From assembly GCA_050953005.1 (NCBI GenBank), contig JBMNLV010000005.1, positions 1 through 64,000 of the forward strand: a DNA stretch of 64,000 bases, in the 5' to 3' direction. The notes beneath the pieces are model-generated. The model ran no database searches and was not told the DNA's origin. It saw only the letters and a program-made list of their open reading frames with translations. The stretch's first letter is position 1; each line of letters opens with the position of its first letter. This stretch comes from UBA6115 sp050953005. GTDB taxonomy: Bacteria > Bacillota > Clostridia > Christensenellales > Aristaeellaceae. A program made the position numbers and the translations under genes. Shown here in pieces: positions 52,300 to 60,438 of this stretch.

Positions 52300-53484
52300 T
52301 CAACGATTCATAATCATTGACATCCCTTTCGCCAGGCGGTCCATCGCTTCCGCGAGGATTTTATCGCTTGTGGAAAGGCAGATCCGCACATGGCCCTGCG
52401 CGCCGGGGCCAAAAAACTTCGGAGTTCCCGGAACAAGTGCCAAGCGCGCTTCTTTCTCAATGAACGCAACGAAATCACCGCTTTCCATTCCTGTTGCTGA
52501 AATGTCAGGGAATAAAAGAAAGGTGGCGTCAGGTTTTTCACAGGAAATTCCCGGCATTTCACCGATACGCTGAAGGGCATAGTCTCTGTTTTTTTCCATT
52601 TGAGCAACAAAGGCCTCGTTCCAGTAGTAACATTCATCCATGCATATCTTCATGGCAAATTGGCTGATCGACGCGATTCCTCCGGCGGTTGTCATGACAT
52701 GGGATTTTTCAACCATGCGATCAAACATCTCTTTTGTGGAACAGTATATGCATCCGGCGCGCAGCCCCGCGATGGAAAAGGCTTTGCTGAGCCCGTAAAC
52801 AGAAAGAACCCGGTGGCTTTTGCCTGGATCCACTGTAAGAATGCTGCAGAACCGCTTGCCCGAAAAGACGATATCGCTCCATATTTCATCGTTCATAATG
52901 TAGAGATCGTACTTTTCAGCCACATCAAGCAAATGCTGCAGCGCTTCCTTTTGATAGAGTTTGCCTAATGGATTATGCGGATTGCAAAGGCCGATCATTT
53001 TTGTTTTCGGCGTTATATACTCTTCAAGATGGGACAAATCAAGCTCGCCGTTTTTGATAAGTGACGGGCACAGTACCGGAGTAGCCCCGGCAGATTCACA
53101 GGATTTGCCAAACAAATAGTCCACCGGATCAAAAATAATCATTTCATCGCCCGGCTTTAAGATCGTTTGGGCAATAATGTACATTCCCCGCGCCGCGCTA
53201 TCAATTGGAAGCAGCAGGTCCGGATCTACGTTTTCGTGTTTGCGTTCGTTGAGTTTTTTGGCTATGCTTGAGCGAACCTCAGGATATCCGAGCTTTGGCG
53301 TATATGAAAGATAACCTTGTTTCAGATAGTTGCATAACCCTTCCTGAATTTCCGGAGCGCAGGGAAAATCGGAATCTGCCGCGGTAAGCGGTATAACACC
53401 TTCCGGAACTTCAGCCCATCGATAGTTAAACGCCGTTTTTCTCAAAACACTGAGGTTTACCTGGTCATGGGAAAATAATTGCAT
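52300..53484 (-). CDS. MalY/PatB-type PLP enzyme (aminotransferase or cystathionine beta-lyase)
   Basis: A 394-residue fold type I PLP enzyme. The PLP lysine is in YGLSKAFSIAGLRAGC. NPHNPLGKLYQKE, MNDEIWSDIVF and VPGTPKFFGPGAQGHVRIC are typical of the MalY/PatB branch, which often has C-S beta-lyase activity. AGGAGG lies 7 nt before the ATG at 53484; the frame to 53529 has no such site. Divergent from the YheO-type regulator gene, with which it shares a promoter region. Probably part of the same amino-acid regulon as ridA. Confidence 0.85.
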   Translation of the reverse strand: MQLFSHDQVNLSVLRKTAFNYRWAEVPEGVIPLTAADSDFPCAPEIQEGLCNYLKQGYLSYTPKLGYPEVRSSIAKKLNERKHENVDPDLLLPIDSAARGMYIIAQTILKPGDEMIIFDPVDYLFGKSCESAGATPVLCPSLIKNGELDLSHLEEYITPKTKMIGLCNPHNPLGKLYQKEALQHLLDVAEKYDLYIMNDEIWSDIVFSGKRFCSILTVDPGKSHRVLSVYGLSKAFSIAGLRAGCIYCSTKEMFDRMVEKSHVMTTAGGIASISQFAMKICMDECYYWNEAFVAQMEKNRDYALQRIGEMPGISCEKPDATFLLFPDISATGMESGDFVAFIEKEARLALVPGTPKFFGPGAQGHVRICLSTSDKILAEAMDRLAKGMSMIMNR

Positions 53485-53615
53485 GTTTTGCCTCCTGTTT
53501 AACAAGCTCTCAATTGAATAGGCTATCAATCAGCGTTGGATTTTAAATGGCTCCGAAACATGTTAAGATTACCGCTGCAACAATCGTCATCAGAGCGCGA
53601 ACTCTCCTTTTGATA

Positions 53616-53644
53616 ATGATATTGTTGAAATAAAATTTAGTCAA
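53616..53644 (-). promoter_or_regulatory. Promoter upstream of the MalY-type gene
   Basis: TTGACT (53644-53639) and TATCAT (53621-53616) are 17 bp apart on the minus strand. It is a near copy of the ridA promoter region including its AAAAGGAGAG, which here precedes only a 15-codon hydrophobic frame (MTIVAAVILTCFGAI), perhaps a leader peptide. Confidence 0.6.
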
Positions 53645-53689
53645 TGAAAAATTTAACAGATTATCCATAACATTTGTTCCGCATGTTCC

Positions 53690-53717
53690 TTGCAAACTGC
53701 CGGATATGCGTTACACT
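53690..53717 (+). promoter_or_regulatory. Promoter of the YheO-type regulator gene
   Basis: TTGCAA (53690-53695) and TACACT (53712-53717) with 16 bp between, about 30 bp before a good ribosome site (CTGGAGG). Confidence 0.5.
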
Positions 53718-53747
53718 ATGGTATAGCAATAAATCTGGAGGATTTGG

Positions 53748-54431
53748 ATGAACAAGCCGATTGTGCTGAGCGCTGCTGACCGGATGATTATCGCGTCGTA
53801 CCATTCCGTGCTGGACGGCCTGGCGGAGTTTCTGGGCGGCGGCTTTGAATTTGTGCTGCACAACCTGGAGAACCTGGACAGCTCGGCTGTCAAGGTCATC
53901 AACGGCCACCATTCAAACCGCGAGGTGGGCGCGCCCATCACCGACCTGGCGCTGCGGATGCTGTCGGAGATTCAAAACCATCAGAGCGACAAGAACAGGA
54001 TCTACAATAACCGCAGCAGGAAGGGCTCCCCCATCCGCGCGGCCACCCTGCCGATTTCCGGCGAGGGCGGCCGGATCATCGGCCTGATTTGCATCAATTT
54101 TTATATGGACATCCCCCTGAACGAGTTTCTGTCCTCCTGGTTTCAAACCGGAAATGAGGACACCGGCGCCAGCGAGGCGCTCGCCAGCAACGCGGAGGAC
54201 CTGATCGCCCTCAGCATCGCGGACGCCAGGTCCAGCATCTACAACAACGGAGGCGTCGCCAACCACAACAAAAACCGCTGCGTGATAGAACACCTGTATC
54301 ACAAGGGCATCTTCCGCCTGAAAAGCGCGGTGCCCAAGGTGGCCGACATGATGGGCATTTCCCCGAACACGGTCTACCTGCATCTGCGCAAGCTCAGGAA
54401 AGACGGGACGTCCGGTGAGAATAACAGCTGA
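53748..54431 (+). CDS. YheO-type PAS/HTH transcriptional regulator
   Basis: A 227-residue protein. The YheO-like PAS domain (about 10-125) contains LADRM-like LSAADRMIIASYHSVLDGLA, FEFVLHNLENLDSSAVKVIN and GEGGRIIGLICINFYMDIPL. The C-terminal HTH_22 domain has GIFRLKSAVPKVADMMGISP. Relatives (DauR type) control amino-acid catabolism genes. It is encoded between the MalY-type gene and the GNAT-like gene and is the best candidate to control the two duplicated promoters at 51504 and 53616. The stop is followed closely by the GNAT-like gene. Confidence 0.88.
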   Translation: MNKPIVLSAADRMIIASYHSVLDGLAEFLGGGFEFVLHNLENLDSSAVKVINGHHSNREVGAPITDLALRMLSEIQNHQSDKNRIYNNRSRKGSPIRAATLPISGEGGRIIGLICINFYMDIPLNEFLSSWFQTGNEDTGASEALASNAEDLIALSIADARSSIYNNGGVANHNKNRCVIEHLYHKGIFRLKSAVPKVADMMGISPNTVYLHLRKLRKDGTSGENNS

Positions 54432-54449
54432 CCGCGAAGGAAGATGATG

Positions 54450-55736
54450 ATGCCCGCGGGCTGGCAAGAGCTCTCCGGCGCTGCCGGCTTTGGCAGGCTG
54501 CCCGACTATTTCGGGGAATGCTGGGCGGAATTTACCCCGGATGACCGGGAACTGGCCGCGCCCCTGCTGCGCGAAGCCGACATGCTGCGCTATGGGGACT
54601 GGTTTGGCTTTGACGCGGACTGGGTGGCGCAAATCCGCCTGGCCGCGCGGCGGATTGACGGGAACCCCGCCCTGAAGCTGGCCGCGGTCTTTCTTCACTG
54701 GGCGCTGTATGTCGCGCGTCCTTTTTATGAGGTGCCCTGGTTTGCCTCGCTGGCTGCCGGCGCGCTGGACGGGCAGGCCGCGATGTTCGGCCTGTGCGTC
54801 CTGTGCCGGGAAGCGCCGCGCACCGTTATTGACCTGCGGCGAAGGGGGCATCCGAACCCCGCGGACGTGCTGCGCAATTTCCGGGATGTGGGCGCCTACA
54901 GCCGGCAGTATAAAAAGTTGCGGGGCCGCTATGGCCTGGGCAATGACGCCTGGTGCGCGCTGTGCGTGACGCCCTGGCTGAACACCGCCCGCCATCTGCG
55001 CTTTGCCCCCGCCGCCCTGTGGTATGACTATATGTTCTACCGCCACCGCGAAAGCGGGCAGGCCCTGGTGCTGGCAGGAGGCGGCATGGGGCTGCGGGCG
55101 GACGGCCTGCTGCCCGCCGCGGGGGAGCGGCCGGCCTTTTATACGGTATACGAGCGGGAGGGGAAGCGGGCGCTGGCCCACCGCGTGAGCCCCGCTGGTT
55201 ATGTGCGCCCGGCTGCCGGGTGGATTGACCTGTCGGACTATGAGCCGCTGCTGCGGCAGGGCGACATCCTGCTGGGCTTTCATATCCCTGAGGGCCCAGG
55301 CTATGACATCCCCACCTGCCGGGCTTCTTTCGCGGCGGCGCTGGCGCTGTTTGGGGAGGTGTATCCCGAGGTCAGTCACAAGGGCTTCCTGTGCGATTCC
55401 TGGCTGTTCTCGCCCCACCTGCAGCTGATGATGAAGCCGGAGGACAGCCGCATCCTGCGTATCCAGCGCGAGATGTATATGATCCCCATCCATTCGGACA
55501 AGGAGGCCTTTGCCGTCTTTTTGTACGGCCTGGACAGGCTGCCCCCGCCGGAGCGGCTGCCGGCGGACACCCGCCTGCGGGCCCGTGTGCGGGACTGGCT
55601 GATGGCCGGGCGCCACCTGAGCGTGGGCGGCGCCCTGCTGCCGCTGGCTGACTGGCAGCGTTTCGGGCAGACCCCCTATTTCAGGGAGGAGGACCTGGCG
55701 GATTTCCGGAAGATGGCGGGAATTGGCAGCCAATAG
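54450..55736 (+). CDS. Acyltransferase-like protein (NAT_N/GNAT_C type)
   Basis: A 428-residue protein. The C-terminal region (LLGFHIPEGPGYDIPTCRAS, SHKGFLCDSWLFSPHLQLMM) matches the GNAT-like C-terminal domain found in proteins of 350-450 residues annotated as acyltransferase. The N-terminal part is helical (AAVFLHWALYVARPFYEVPW). The substrate is unknown. Three ATGs follow AAGGAAG (54437-54443); the third at 54450 has the best spacing. It overlaps nothing and is followed by a GH10 gene 28 bp later, so the two are co-transcribed. This pairing hints at a polysaccharide context. Confidence 0.65.
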   Translation: MPAGWQELSGAAGFGRLPDYFGECWAEFTPDDRELAAPLLREADMLRYGDWFGFDADWVAQIRLAARRIDGNPALKLAAVFLHWALYVARPFYEVPWFASLAAGALDGQAAMFGLCVLCREAPRTVIDLRRRGHPNPADVLRNFRDVGAYSRQYKKLRGRYGLGNDAWCALCVTPWLNTARHLRFAPAALWYDYMFYRHRESGQALVLAGGGMGLRADGLLPAAGERPAFYTVYEREGKRALAHRVSPAGYVRPAAGWIDLSDYEPLLRQGDILLGFHIPEGPGYDIPTCRASFAAALALFGEVYPEVSHKGFLCDSWLFSPHLQLMMKPEDSRILRIQREMYMIPIHSDKEAFAVFLYGLDRLPPPERLPADTRLRARVRDWLMAGRHLSVGGALLPLADWQRFGQTPYFREEDLADFRKMAGIGSQ

Positions 55737-55763
55737 CAATAATAAAAAGCAAGGAGTATCCGA

Positions 55764-56987
55764 ATGAGCGCAGATCTGAATCACCGCAGGGGCACGGCCT
55801 GGCTGACTTTTTTGGGCCGGGACGGCGCGCCGCTGGCCGGAAAGACCGTTCACTACAAGCAATTGACCCACCAATTCCTGTTTGGCTTCGGCGCTTTTGA
55901 CGCGGTTGACCTGGCAGGCGAGGATATCCTGCTGGAGCGCAAGGCCACTCTGATGGACCGGATGAGCAAAATGATGGCGCTGTTCAATTATGGAACCCTG
56001 CCCTTCTACTGGGGCCGCTTTGAGCCGGAGGAGGGCGAGCCGCAGACCGAGGCCCTGCTGCGCGCGGCTGACTGGCTGCGCGGCCGCGGCGTGGTGGTCA
56101 AAGGCCATCCGCTGTGCTGGCATACGGTGTGCGCCCCCTGGCTGATGCGGTATGACAACAAGACCATCCTGAAAAAGCAGCTGGGGCGCATCCGCCGCGA
56201 GGTGGCGGATTTTAAGGGCCGGATCGACACCTGGGACGTGATCAACGAGGTGGTCATCATGCCGGTATTTGACAAATATGACAACGCCGTCACCCGCATC
56301 GCGAAGGACCTGGGGCGCGTGGGCATCGTCAAGGCGGTGTTTGAGGCCGCGCGTGAAACCAACCCCGGAGCCACCCTGATCCTGAACGATTTTGACATGT
56401 CCCCGGCCTATGAGCGCCTGATCGCGGATTGCCTGGACGCCGGCATCCGCATCGACGTCATCGGCCTGCAGTCCCATCAGCACCAGGGCTACTGGGGCAT
56501 GGACAAGCTGCAGGATGTGCTCAGGCGCTTCTCGCGCTTCGGGCTGCCGCTGCACTTTACCGAGAACACGCTGATTTCAGGGGACCTGATGCCCAGGCAC
56601 ATCGTGGACCTCAACGACTGGCAGGTGAGTGACTGGCCCTCCACCCCCGAGGGCGAGGAGCGCCAGGCGCGCGAGGTGGAGGAGATGTACACGGCCCTGT
56701 TTGCCCACCCGCAGGTGGAGGCCGTGACGGTCTGGGACGCGTCTGACGGCAAATGGCTCAACGCGCCCTCCGGCCTGCTGCGCAGGGACAACAGCGTAAA
56801 GCCTGCCTATGAGCGCTTGGATGAGCTGATCAACAGGCAGTGGAAAAGCGGAGGCAGCCTGGTGACCGACGCGCAGGGCCGGGCCGAGCTGAACGGCTTC
56901 CTGGGCGGCTATGAGCTGCGCCTGGACGGCAGAGAGGCCCGGTATACGCTGACACAGGGCGGGGCGCAGGCGCGCGTCACCCTCTGA
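55764..56987 (+). CDS. GH10-family glycoside hydrolase (xylanase-like), cytoplasmic, second copy
   Basis: A 407-residue protein without signal peptide. GH10 features: KGHPLCWHTVCAPWL, RIDTWDVINEVVIMP (acid/base Glu) and LPLHFTENTLISGD (probable nucleophile Glu). The C-terminal beta domain (INRQWKSGGSLVTDAQGRAE) corresponds to that of the GH10 at 26,715, but the two proteins are only distantly alike and differ greatly in GC content. AAGGAG lies before the ATG. Probably trims imported xylo-oligosaccharides or related chains. Confidence 0.88.
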   Translation: MSADLNHRRGTAWLTFLGRDGAPLAGKTVHYKQLTHQFLFGFGAFDAVDLAGEDILLERKATLMDRMSKMMALFNYGTLPFYWGRFEPEEGEPQTEALLRAADWLRGRGVVVKGHPLCWHTVCAPWLMRYDNKTILKKQLGRIRREVADFKGRIDTWDVINEVVIMPVFDKYDNAVTRIAKDLGRVGIVKAVFEAARETNPGATLILNDFDMSPAYERLIADCLDAGIRIDVIGLQSHQHQGYWGMDKLQDVLRRFSRFGLPLHFTENTLISGDLMPRHIVDLNDWQVSDWPSTPEGEERQAREVEEMYTALFAHPQVEAVTVWDASDGKWLNAPSGLLRRDNSVKPAYERLDELINRQWKSGGSLVTDAQGRAELNGFLGGYELRLDGREARYTLTQGGAQARVTL

Positions 56988-57014
56988 TATGGTATTGATT
57001 GATATCAGCGCGTT

Positions 57015-57047
57015 GATCCCGGGCAAGCCCGCAGGCTGCCCGGGATC
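57015..57047. terminator. Hairpin between the convergent GH10 and GH18 genes
   Basis: GATCCCGGGCA (57015-57025) pairs perfectly with TGCCCGGGATC (57037-57047), an 11-bp stem in the 78-bp gap between convergent genes. A bidirectional terminator is likely despite a poor T-run. Confidence 0.65.
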
Positions 57048-57065
57048 CTGTGTTTGGGGCGCTGG

Positions 57066-58073
57066 TCAGCCCCTGCCCAGCTCCGCGGCCATGGCGTTCA
57101 GCAACGCTCGGGTGCTGTCGCTGGAGTGCTCCCAGTACATGATACCCCGCAGGCCTTCCTGCTTGAGGTAGCGGCACTTGAGCGTGACCGAGCGCGGGTC
57201 GTCATAGCTGATGAAGCTCCGGCCGTTGAACAGGAAGGGCGCTTTGGCGTCCTCGTCCCAGTGGCTGACCCAGCCGTTTTTATCGATGAATTCTTCCAGC
57301 AGCCTGTCATAGCCCGGGCCGTAGTTGCCCACGCTCCCGGCCTGCTGCAGCAGGCCGCGGTTGATATCGGGCACATTGTCCCATTTGCGGGAATAAAAGG
57401 CCGCGCCGATGACGATCTTGTCCCGCGGGACACCGGCCCTGTGGAAAAGCGCGGCCGCGCGGCGCACCGTCATCCCGTCCTCATCGCCCCGGGAGGCGTC
57501 CAGCCCCGTGTGGTGCCCGGCCTGACGGCCGGTGCCGCCGCGCATGTCATAGGTCATCAGCTGGATGTAGTCGCATACGGCGGCCACCTTGTCCATTTCG
57601 GTGTTCCGGGTGAAATAGGGGCCGGCCCCTGCCGCGATGGACACGATCCTGTCCCCGGCTACCCCGCGCAGCGCGCGCATCAGCGCGGTGAAGTTGGCCT
57701 TGTCCGCGGGATTGGAGGCGATGCCCGCCGCGGAGGAGCAGGGGTATTCCCAGTCAATGTCAATGCCGTCCAGCCCATGGCGGTCCATGGCCTGACGGCA
57801 GGAGTCCGCGAAGGCGGAGATGCCCCGGGGCGTTGACGCCATCTCTGAAAAGCCGCCCGCCGCCCAGCCGCCCACCGACAGCACGATCCTGATGTCCGGG
57901 TTCCAAGCGCGGATTTGGCGCAGGTCTTCCCAGACGGTCAGCTTTGAGGTGTCCAGCAGGCCCTTCCTGATGACGCCGAAGGCCAGGTTGATGTGGCTCA
58001 GGCTGCGGGCGTCCTGTTCGGTCATCATGCGGATGCCGGGATTGCCGGCGTAGCCAATGAGGAAATGCTTCAT
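57066..58073 (-). CDS. GH18-family glycoside hydrolase (chitinase-like), cytoplasmic
   Basis: A 335-residue TIM barrel. It has SVGGW (about 78) and the catalytic DxxDxDxE motif in GLDGIDIDWEYP (about 120-131), with Glu as acid. MTYDMRGG and IMYWEHSSD are the later conserved strands. There is no signal peptide, so it acts inside the cell, perhaps on N-acetylglucosamine oligomers. Length is typical. AGGAGGGCAAG precedes the ATG. Single gene on the minus strand, convergent with the GH10 gene. Confidence 0.9.
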   Translation of the reverse strand: MKHFLIGYAGNPGIRMMTEQDARSLSHINLAFGVIRKGLLDTSKLTVWEDLRQIRAWNPDIRIVLSVGGWAAGGFSEMASTPRGISAFADSCRQAMDRHGLDGIDIDWEYPCSSAAGIASNPADKANFTALMRALRGVAGDRIVSIAAGAGPYFTRNTEMDKVAAVCDYIQLMTYDMRGGTGRQAGHHTGLDASRGDEDGMTVRRAAALFHRAGVPRDKIVIGAAFYSRKWDNVPDINRGLLQQAGSVGNYGPGYDRLLEEFIDKNGWVSHWDEDAKAPFLFNGRSFISYDDPRSVTLKCRYLKQEGLRGIMYWEHSSDSTRALLNAMAAELGRG

Positions 58074-58193
58074 CTTGCCCTCCTGTCAGGTGTCTTGCGC
58101 GCCGCGCGCTGTCCGCGTGCTTGTCCAGCCCCACTCTACAGGAGGGAACAGGGCTTGACAAGCCGGGATGGCAACAAAATGGGACTTTCTGCG

Positions 58194-58222
58194 TTGACAG
58201 GACCCGGCCCTTGTGTTAATAT
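58194..58222 (+). promoter_or_regulatory. Promoter of the second tRNA cluster
   Basis: TTGACA (58194-58199) and TAATAT (58217-58222) are spaced exactly 17 bp, 50 bp upstream of tRNA-Arg. Confidence 0.75.
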
Positions 58223-58271
58223 CAGAAATCGCCGGCAGGGTGGCCCTGACCGCACTGCGCCAGGGATGTAT

Positions 58272-58348
58272 GCGCCTGTAGCTCAGTCGGATAGAGCATC
58301 GGCCTTCTAAGCCGAGGGTCAGGGGTTCGAATCCCTTCAGGCGTGCCA
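58272..58348 (+). tRNA. tRNA-Arg (TCT)
   Basis: Acceptor GCGCCTG pairs with CAGGCGT, with a G-T pair at position 1. Anticodon stem TCGGC/GCCGA with loop CTTCTAA gives anticodon TCT. CCA is encoded. Confidence 0.95.
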
Positions 58349-58352
58349 GCAT

Positions 58353-58429
58353 GGTGGGTGTAGTTCAGTGGTTAGAGCGCCAGATTGTGGCTCTGGAAGT
58401 CGTGGGTTCAACTCCCATCACCCACCCCA
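58353..58429 (+). tRNA. tRNA-His (GTG)
   Basis: Carries the extra G at -1 paired with the discriminator C. Acceptor GTGGGTG pairs with CACCCAC. Anticodon loop TTGTGGC gives anticodon GTG. CCA is encoded. Confidence 0.95.
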
Positions 58430-58452
58430 CTATTTTCTATCCTGTGAGGCGG

Positions 58453-58527
58453 TGGGGTGTCGCCAAGCGGTAAGGCACCAGACTTTGACTCTGGTATTCG
58501 TAGGTTCGATCCCTGCCACCCCAGCCA
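58453..58527 (+). tRNA. tRNA-Gln (TTG)
   Basis: Acceptor TGGGGTG pairs with CACCCCA. Anticodon stem CCAGA/TCTGG with loop CTTTGAC gives anticodon TTG. CCA is encoded. Confidence 0.95.
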
Positions 58528-58530
58528 CAT

Positions 58531-58566
58531 CGCCGCGGGCATCAGCGCTCCGCGGCGGGTTTTTTT
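58531..58566 (+). terminator. Terminator of the second tRNA cluster
   Basis: CGCCGCGG (58531-58538) pairs with CCGCGGCG (58550-58557), followed by seven T residues. Confidence 0.85.
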
Positions 58567-58692
58567 ATATTCCTGTATCATGAAGCGTTTTGCTCGCGGG
58601 GTGTCCGCCCCCTTTCCCGAGGATGATCGGGCAGTTTATACAAAGATTGGAGTCAGTATTGACAAAGCAAAGCGCACAAGAACGAGCGTATA

Positions 58693-58701
58693 TGGTATAA
58701 T
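58693..58701 (+). promoter_or_regulatory. Extended -10 promoter before the peptidoglycan-binding protein gene
   Basis: TGGTATAAT is a TG-N-TATAAT extended -10 with no good -35 at 17 bp. A TTGACA (58659) is too far upstream. The rest of the 300-bp gap holds the tRNA terminator and, at 58641-58658, an 18-base stretch matching the 158-bp repeat end at 17 positions. Confidence 0.5.
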
Positions 58702-58840
58702 GTGTCCGGTAACGGCCGGAAATTGTATTCGCCGGCCGGTTGGCTGGCGGCTGCAGGCTCCGGCCAGGAAGCAAAGCGGGCTTGCGGCAGGGGGTACCTG
58801 CCGGCAAGCCGTACACGATCGGAAGAAAGGGGGAGGACTG

Positions 58841-59602
58841 TTGAAGACAAGGCTTGTTATTCTTTTCCTGGCGCTCATGTTGCCGGCGCTGCTCGTATCT
58901 GCGGAACAAGCGCCGCTGTTTCCGGATATTTCAGGGTATTCTGTCGAAGAATTGCTGCTGCTGCAGGAGAAGATCCAGGCGGAGCTGCTCAATAAGGGAC
59001 ATAATCCCTACTATGATTTGGAGCGGGGAGACAAAGGCGACGCGGTTTTAAACGTCCAGGAGAAGCTTCGGGAGCTTGGCTATTATGACGGACCGCTCAG
59101 CGGGAAGCTTGATTCGGAAACCCAAAAGGCATTCAAACGCTTTGAAAAGGACCACGGGCTGCCCAATGACGGGTTGCCTTCCAGTGAAGATCAGGCGGTT
59201 TTGTTTTTAGCTGAAGCAATTATTGAGCCGTCTGCCGAACCTGCGCAGGAGGAAACAGACGACCGGCAGACGGAGACGGACAGGTATCAGGATTATGGCC
59301 CGTTTGATTATCAGGATTGCCTGCGGTATCCTGAGAAGCATGATGGCGAAAAGGTTGTCCTGCGCGGGAAAATCCTTCAGGTGCTTGGGAGCCGCGGCGA
59401 AGGCTTTCAAATCCGCCTGGCTACCGCGGGCGACAAGGATGTTGTCTATGTGATGATTGACCATGCGCCGGATTTTGCCCTGGAAGAGGACGCTGATCTG
59501 GTGGTGTACGCCCGGATGCAGAAAACGATAACCTACCAATCCACCTGGAAGCTGAAGATAACCATCCCCGCCGCGGTGGCGGATCACATAATTCCTGAAT
59601 AA
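58841..59602 (+). CDS. Secreted peptidoglycan-binding (PG_binding_1) protein
   Basis: A 253-residue protein. The signal peptide (LKTRLVILFLALMLPALLVS) is followed by a helical segment and a PG_binding_1 domain (GDKGDAVLNVQEKLRELGYY...KAFKRFEKDHGLPNDG). After an acidic linker comes a C-terminal OB-like domain (GEKVVLRGKILQVLGSRGEG...VYVMIDH). The start is TTG at 58841, with GGGGGAGG 5-6 nt upstream; the longer frame runs back through tRNA-Gln. It probably attaches to the cell wall. The next secreted-protein gene starts 18 bp after its stop, so they form an operon. Confidence 0.75.
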   Translation: MKTRLVILFLALMLPALLVSAEQAPLFPDISGYSVEELLLLQEKIQAELLNKGHNPYYDLERGDKGDAVLNVQEKLRELGYYDGPLSGKLDSETQKAFKRFEKDHGLPNDGLPSSEDQAVLFLAEAIIEPSAEPAQEETDDRQTETDRYQDYGPFDYQDCLRYPEKHDGEKVVLRGKILQVLGSRGEGFQIRLATAGDKDVVYVMIDHAPDFALEEDADLVVYARMQKTITYQSTWKLKITIPAAVADHIIPE

Positions 59603-59619
59603 AATTATAGGAGGAAGAC

Positions 59620-60315
59620 ATGAAAAAATCCGTTCTGTTTCTTTTGGTTCTGCTGGTGCTGACGATTTCCGTGAGCGCGCTGGCGGCGGGCAAAATCCGG
59701 GTGACCCAGGAGAATTTCGTCGTTGCCGGAAGCTACAGCAAATACGCGTATGTGTACGCTCGCCTGGACAATGTCGGTGACAAGCCCATCAAGGAGAACG
59801 CCGCCATCCTGGAGGTTTTTGATGAGGACGGGAACCCGATCACCTCAACGGACTCTTTGCGGGAGTATGCGGAGTATCTGCAGCCCGGAGAATATACCTA
59901 TGCCTATATGAGCACAAAAGTTGAGGATGCTGACGTTGAGCGTGTGGATGACTACCTGCTGACCGTGACCGGCAAAAGCGATAAAAACTATATCAGCCTG
60001 CGGCTGCCGGTGGAAACAAAGTACGAGCCAGACGTGCCCAGCTGGTACGGCACGGAAGATTATATGTGCGCGACGGTCACCAACAATACCGGGGAGCCTA
60101 TCTATTCCATAGAGGTTGTCCTCGTGCTGCTGGATGAGGAAGGCAACATCCTGTTCATGGACAACGGCTATATGGGCAGCGACAAGGCCATTATGCCCGG
60201 CAGCTCCATAACGGTCAGGAAAGAAGTCAGCTCATCCTTCAAGGAGATCTTCACCAAGGAAGGCATCAAGCCGCATTCCGTTGATGCCATAGCCTTTGTG
60301 AACGTATCTCAGTGA
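59620..60315 (+). CDS. Secreted protein with two beta-sandwich (FxLYD-like) domains
   Basis: A 231-residue protein. Signal peptide MKKSVLFLLVLLVLTISVSA with a cleavage site after ALA. Two similar domains follow: one near YVYARLDNVGDKPIKENAAI and one near CATVTNNTGEPIYSIEVVLV. Each is the start of a 100-residue beta sandwich of the FxLYD type, common in clostridial surface proteins. Good AGGAGG before the ATG. No wall anchor. Function unknown; the operon partner binds peptidoglycan. Confidence 0.7.
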   Translation: MKKSVLFLLVLLVLTISVSALAAGKIRVTQENFVVAGSYSKYAYVYARLDNVGDKPIKENAAILEVFDEDGNPITSTDSLREYAEYLQPGEYTYAYMSTKVEDADVERVDDYLLTVTGKSDKNYISLRLPVETKYEPDVPSWYGTEDYMCATVTNNTGEPIYSIEVVLVLLDEEGNILFMDNGYMGSDKAIMPGSSITVRKEVSSSFKEIFTKEGIKPHSVDAIAFVNVSQ

Positions 60316-60386
60316 TGCAGACAAGCGACAGACACAGCTGCGGCCGATAATCCATCCACGGATAACAGGAGGAACAGGCAGCAACA

Positions 60387-60414
60387 AGGGGGCGCCCGCT
60401 CAGCGGCGCCCCCT
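60387..60414 (+). terminator. GC-rich hairpin downstream of the secreted-protein operon
   Basis: AGGGGGCGCC pairs perfectly with GGCGCCCCCT, loop CGCTCAGC. The T-run is poor. It lies 70 bp after the last stop codon and 25 bp before repeat copy 6. Confidence 0.6.
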
Positions 60415-60438
60415 GTGCTTGATTCCCCGCGCCCTTTA

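Noticed and set aside
53913..56555. An 880-residue open frame on the minus strand across the regulator, GNAT-like and GH10 genes
   Set aside because: It is antisense to three well-supported genes with good ribosome sites and is caused by GC-rich third positions. The translation is rich in Q, R, H and P and matches no domain.
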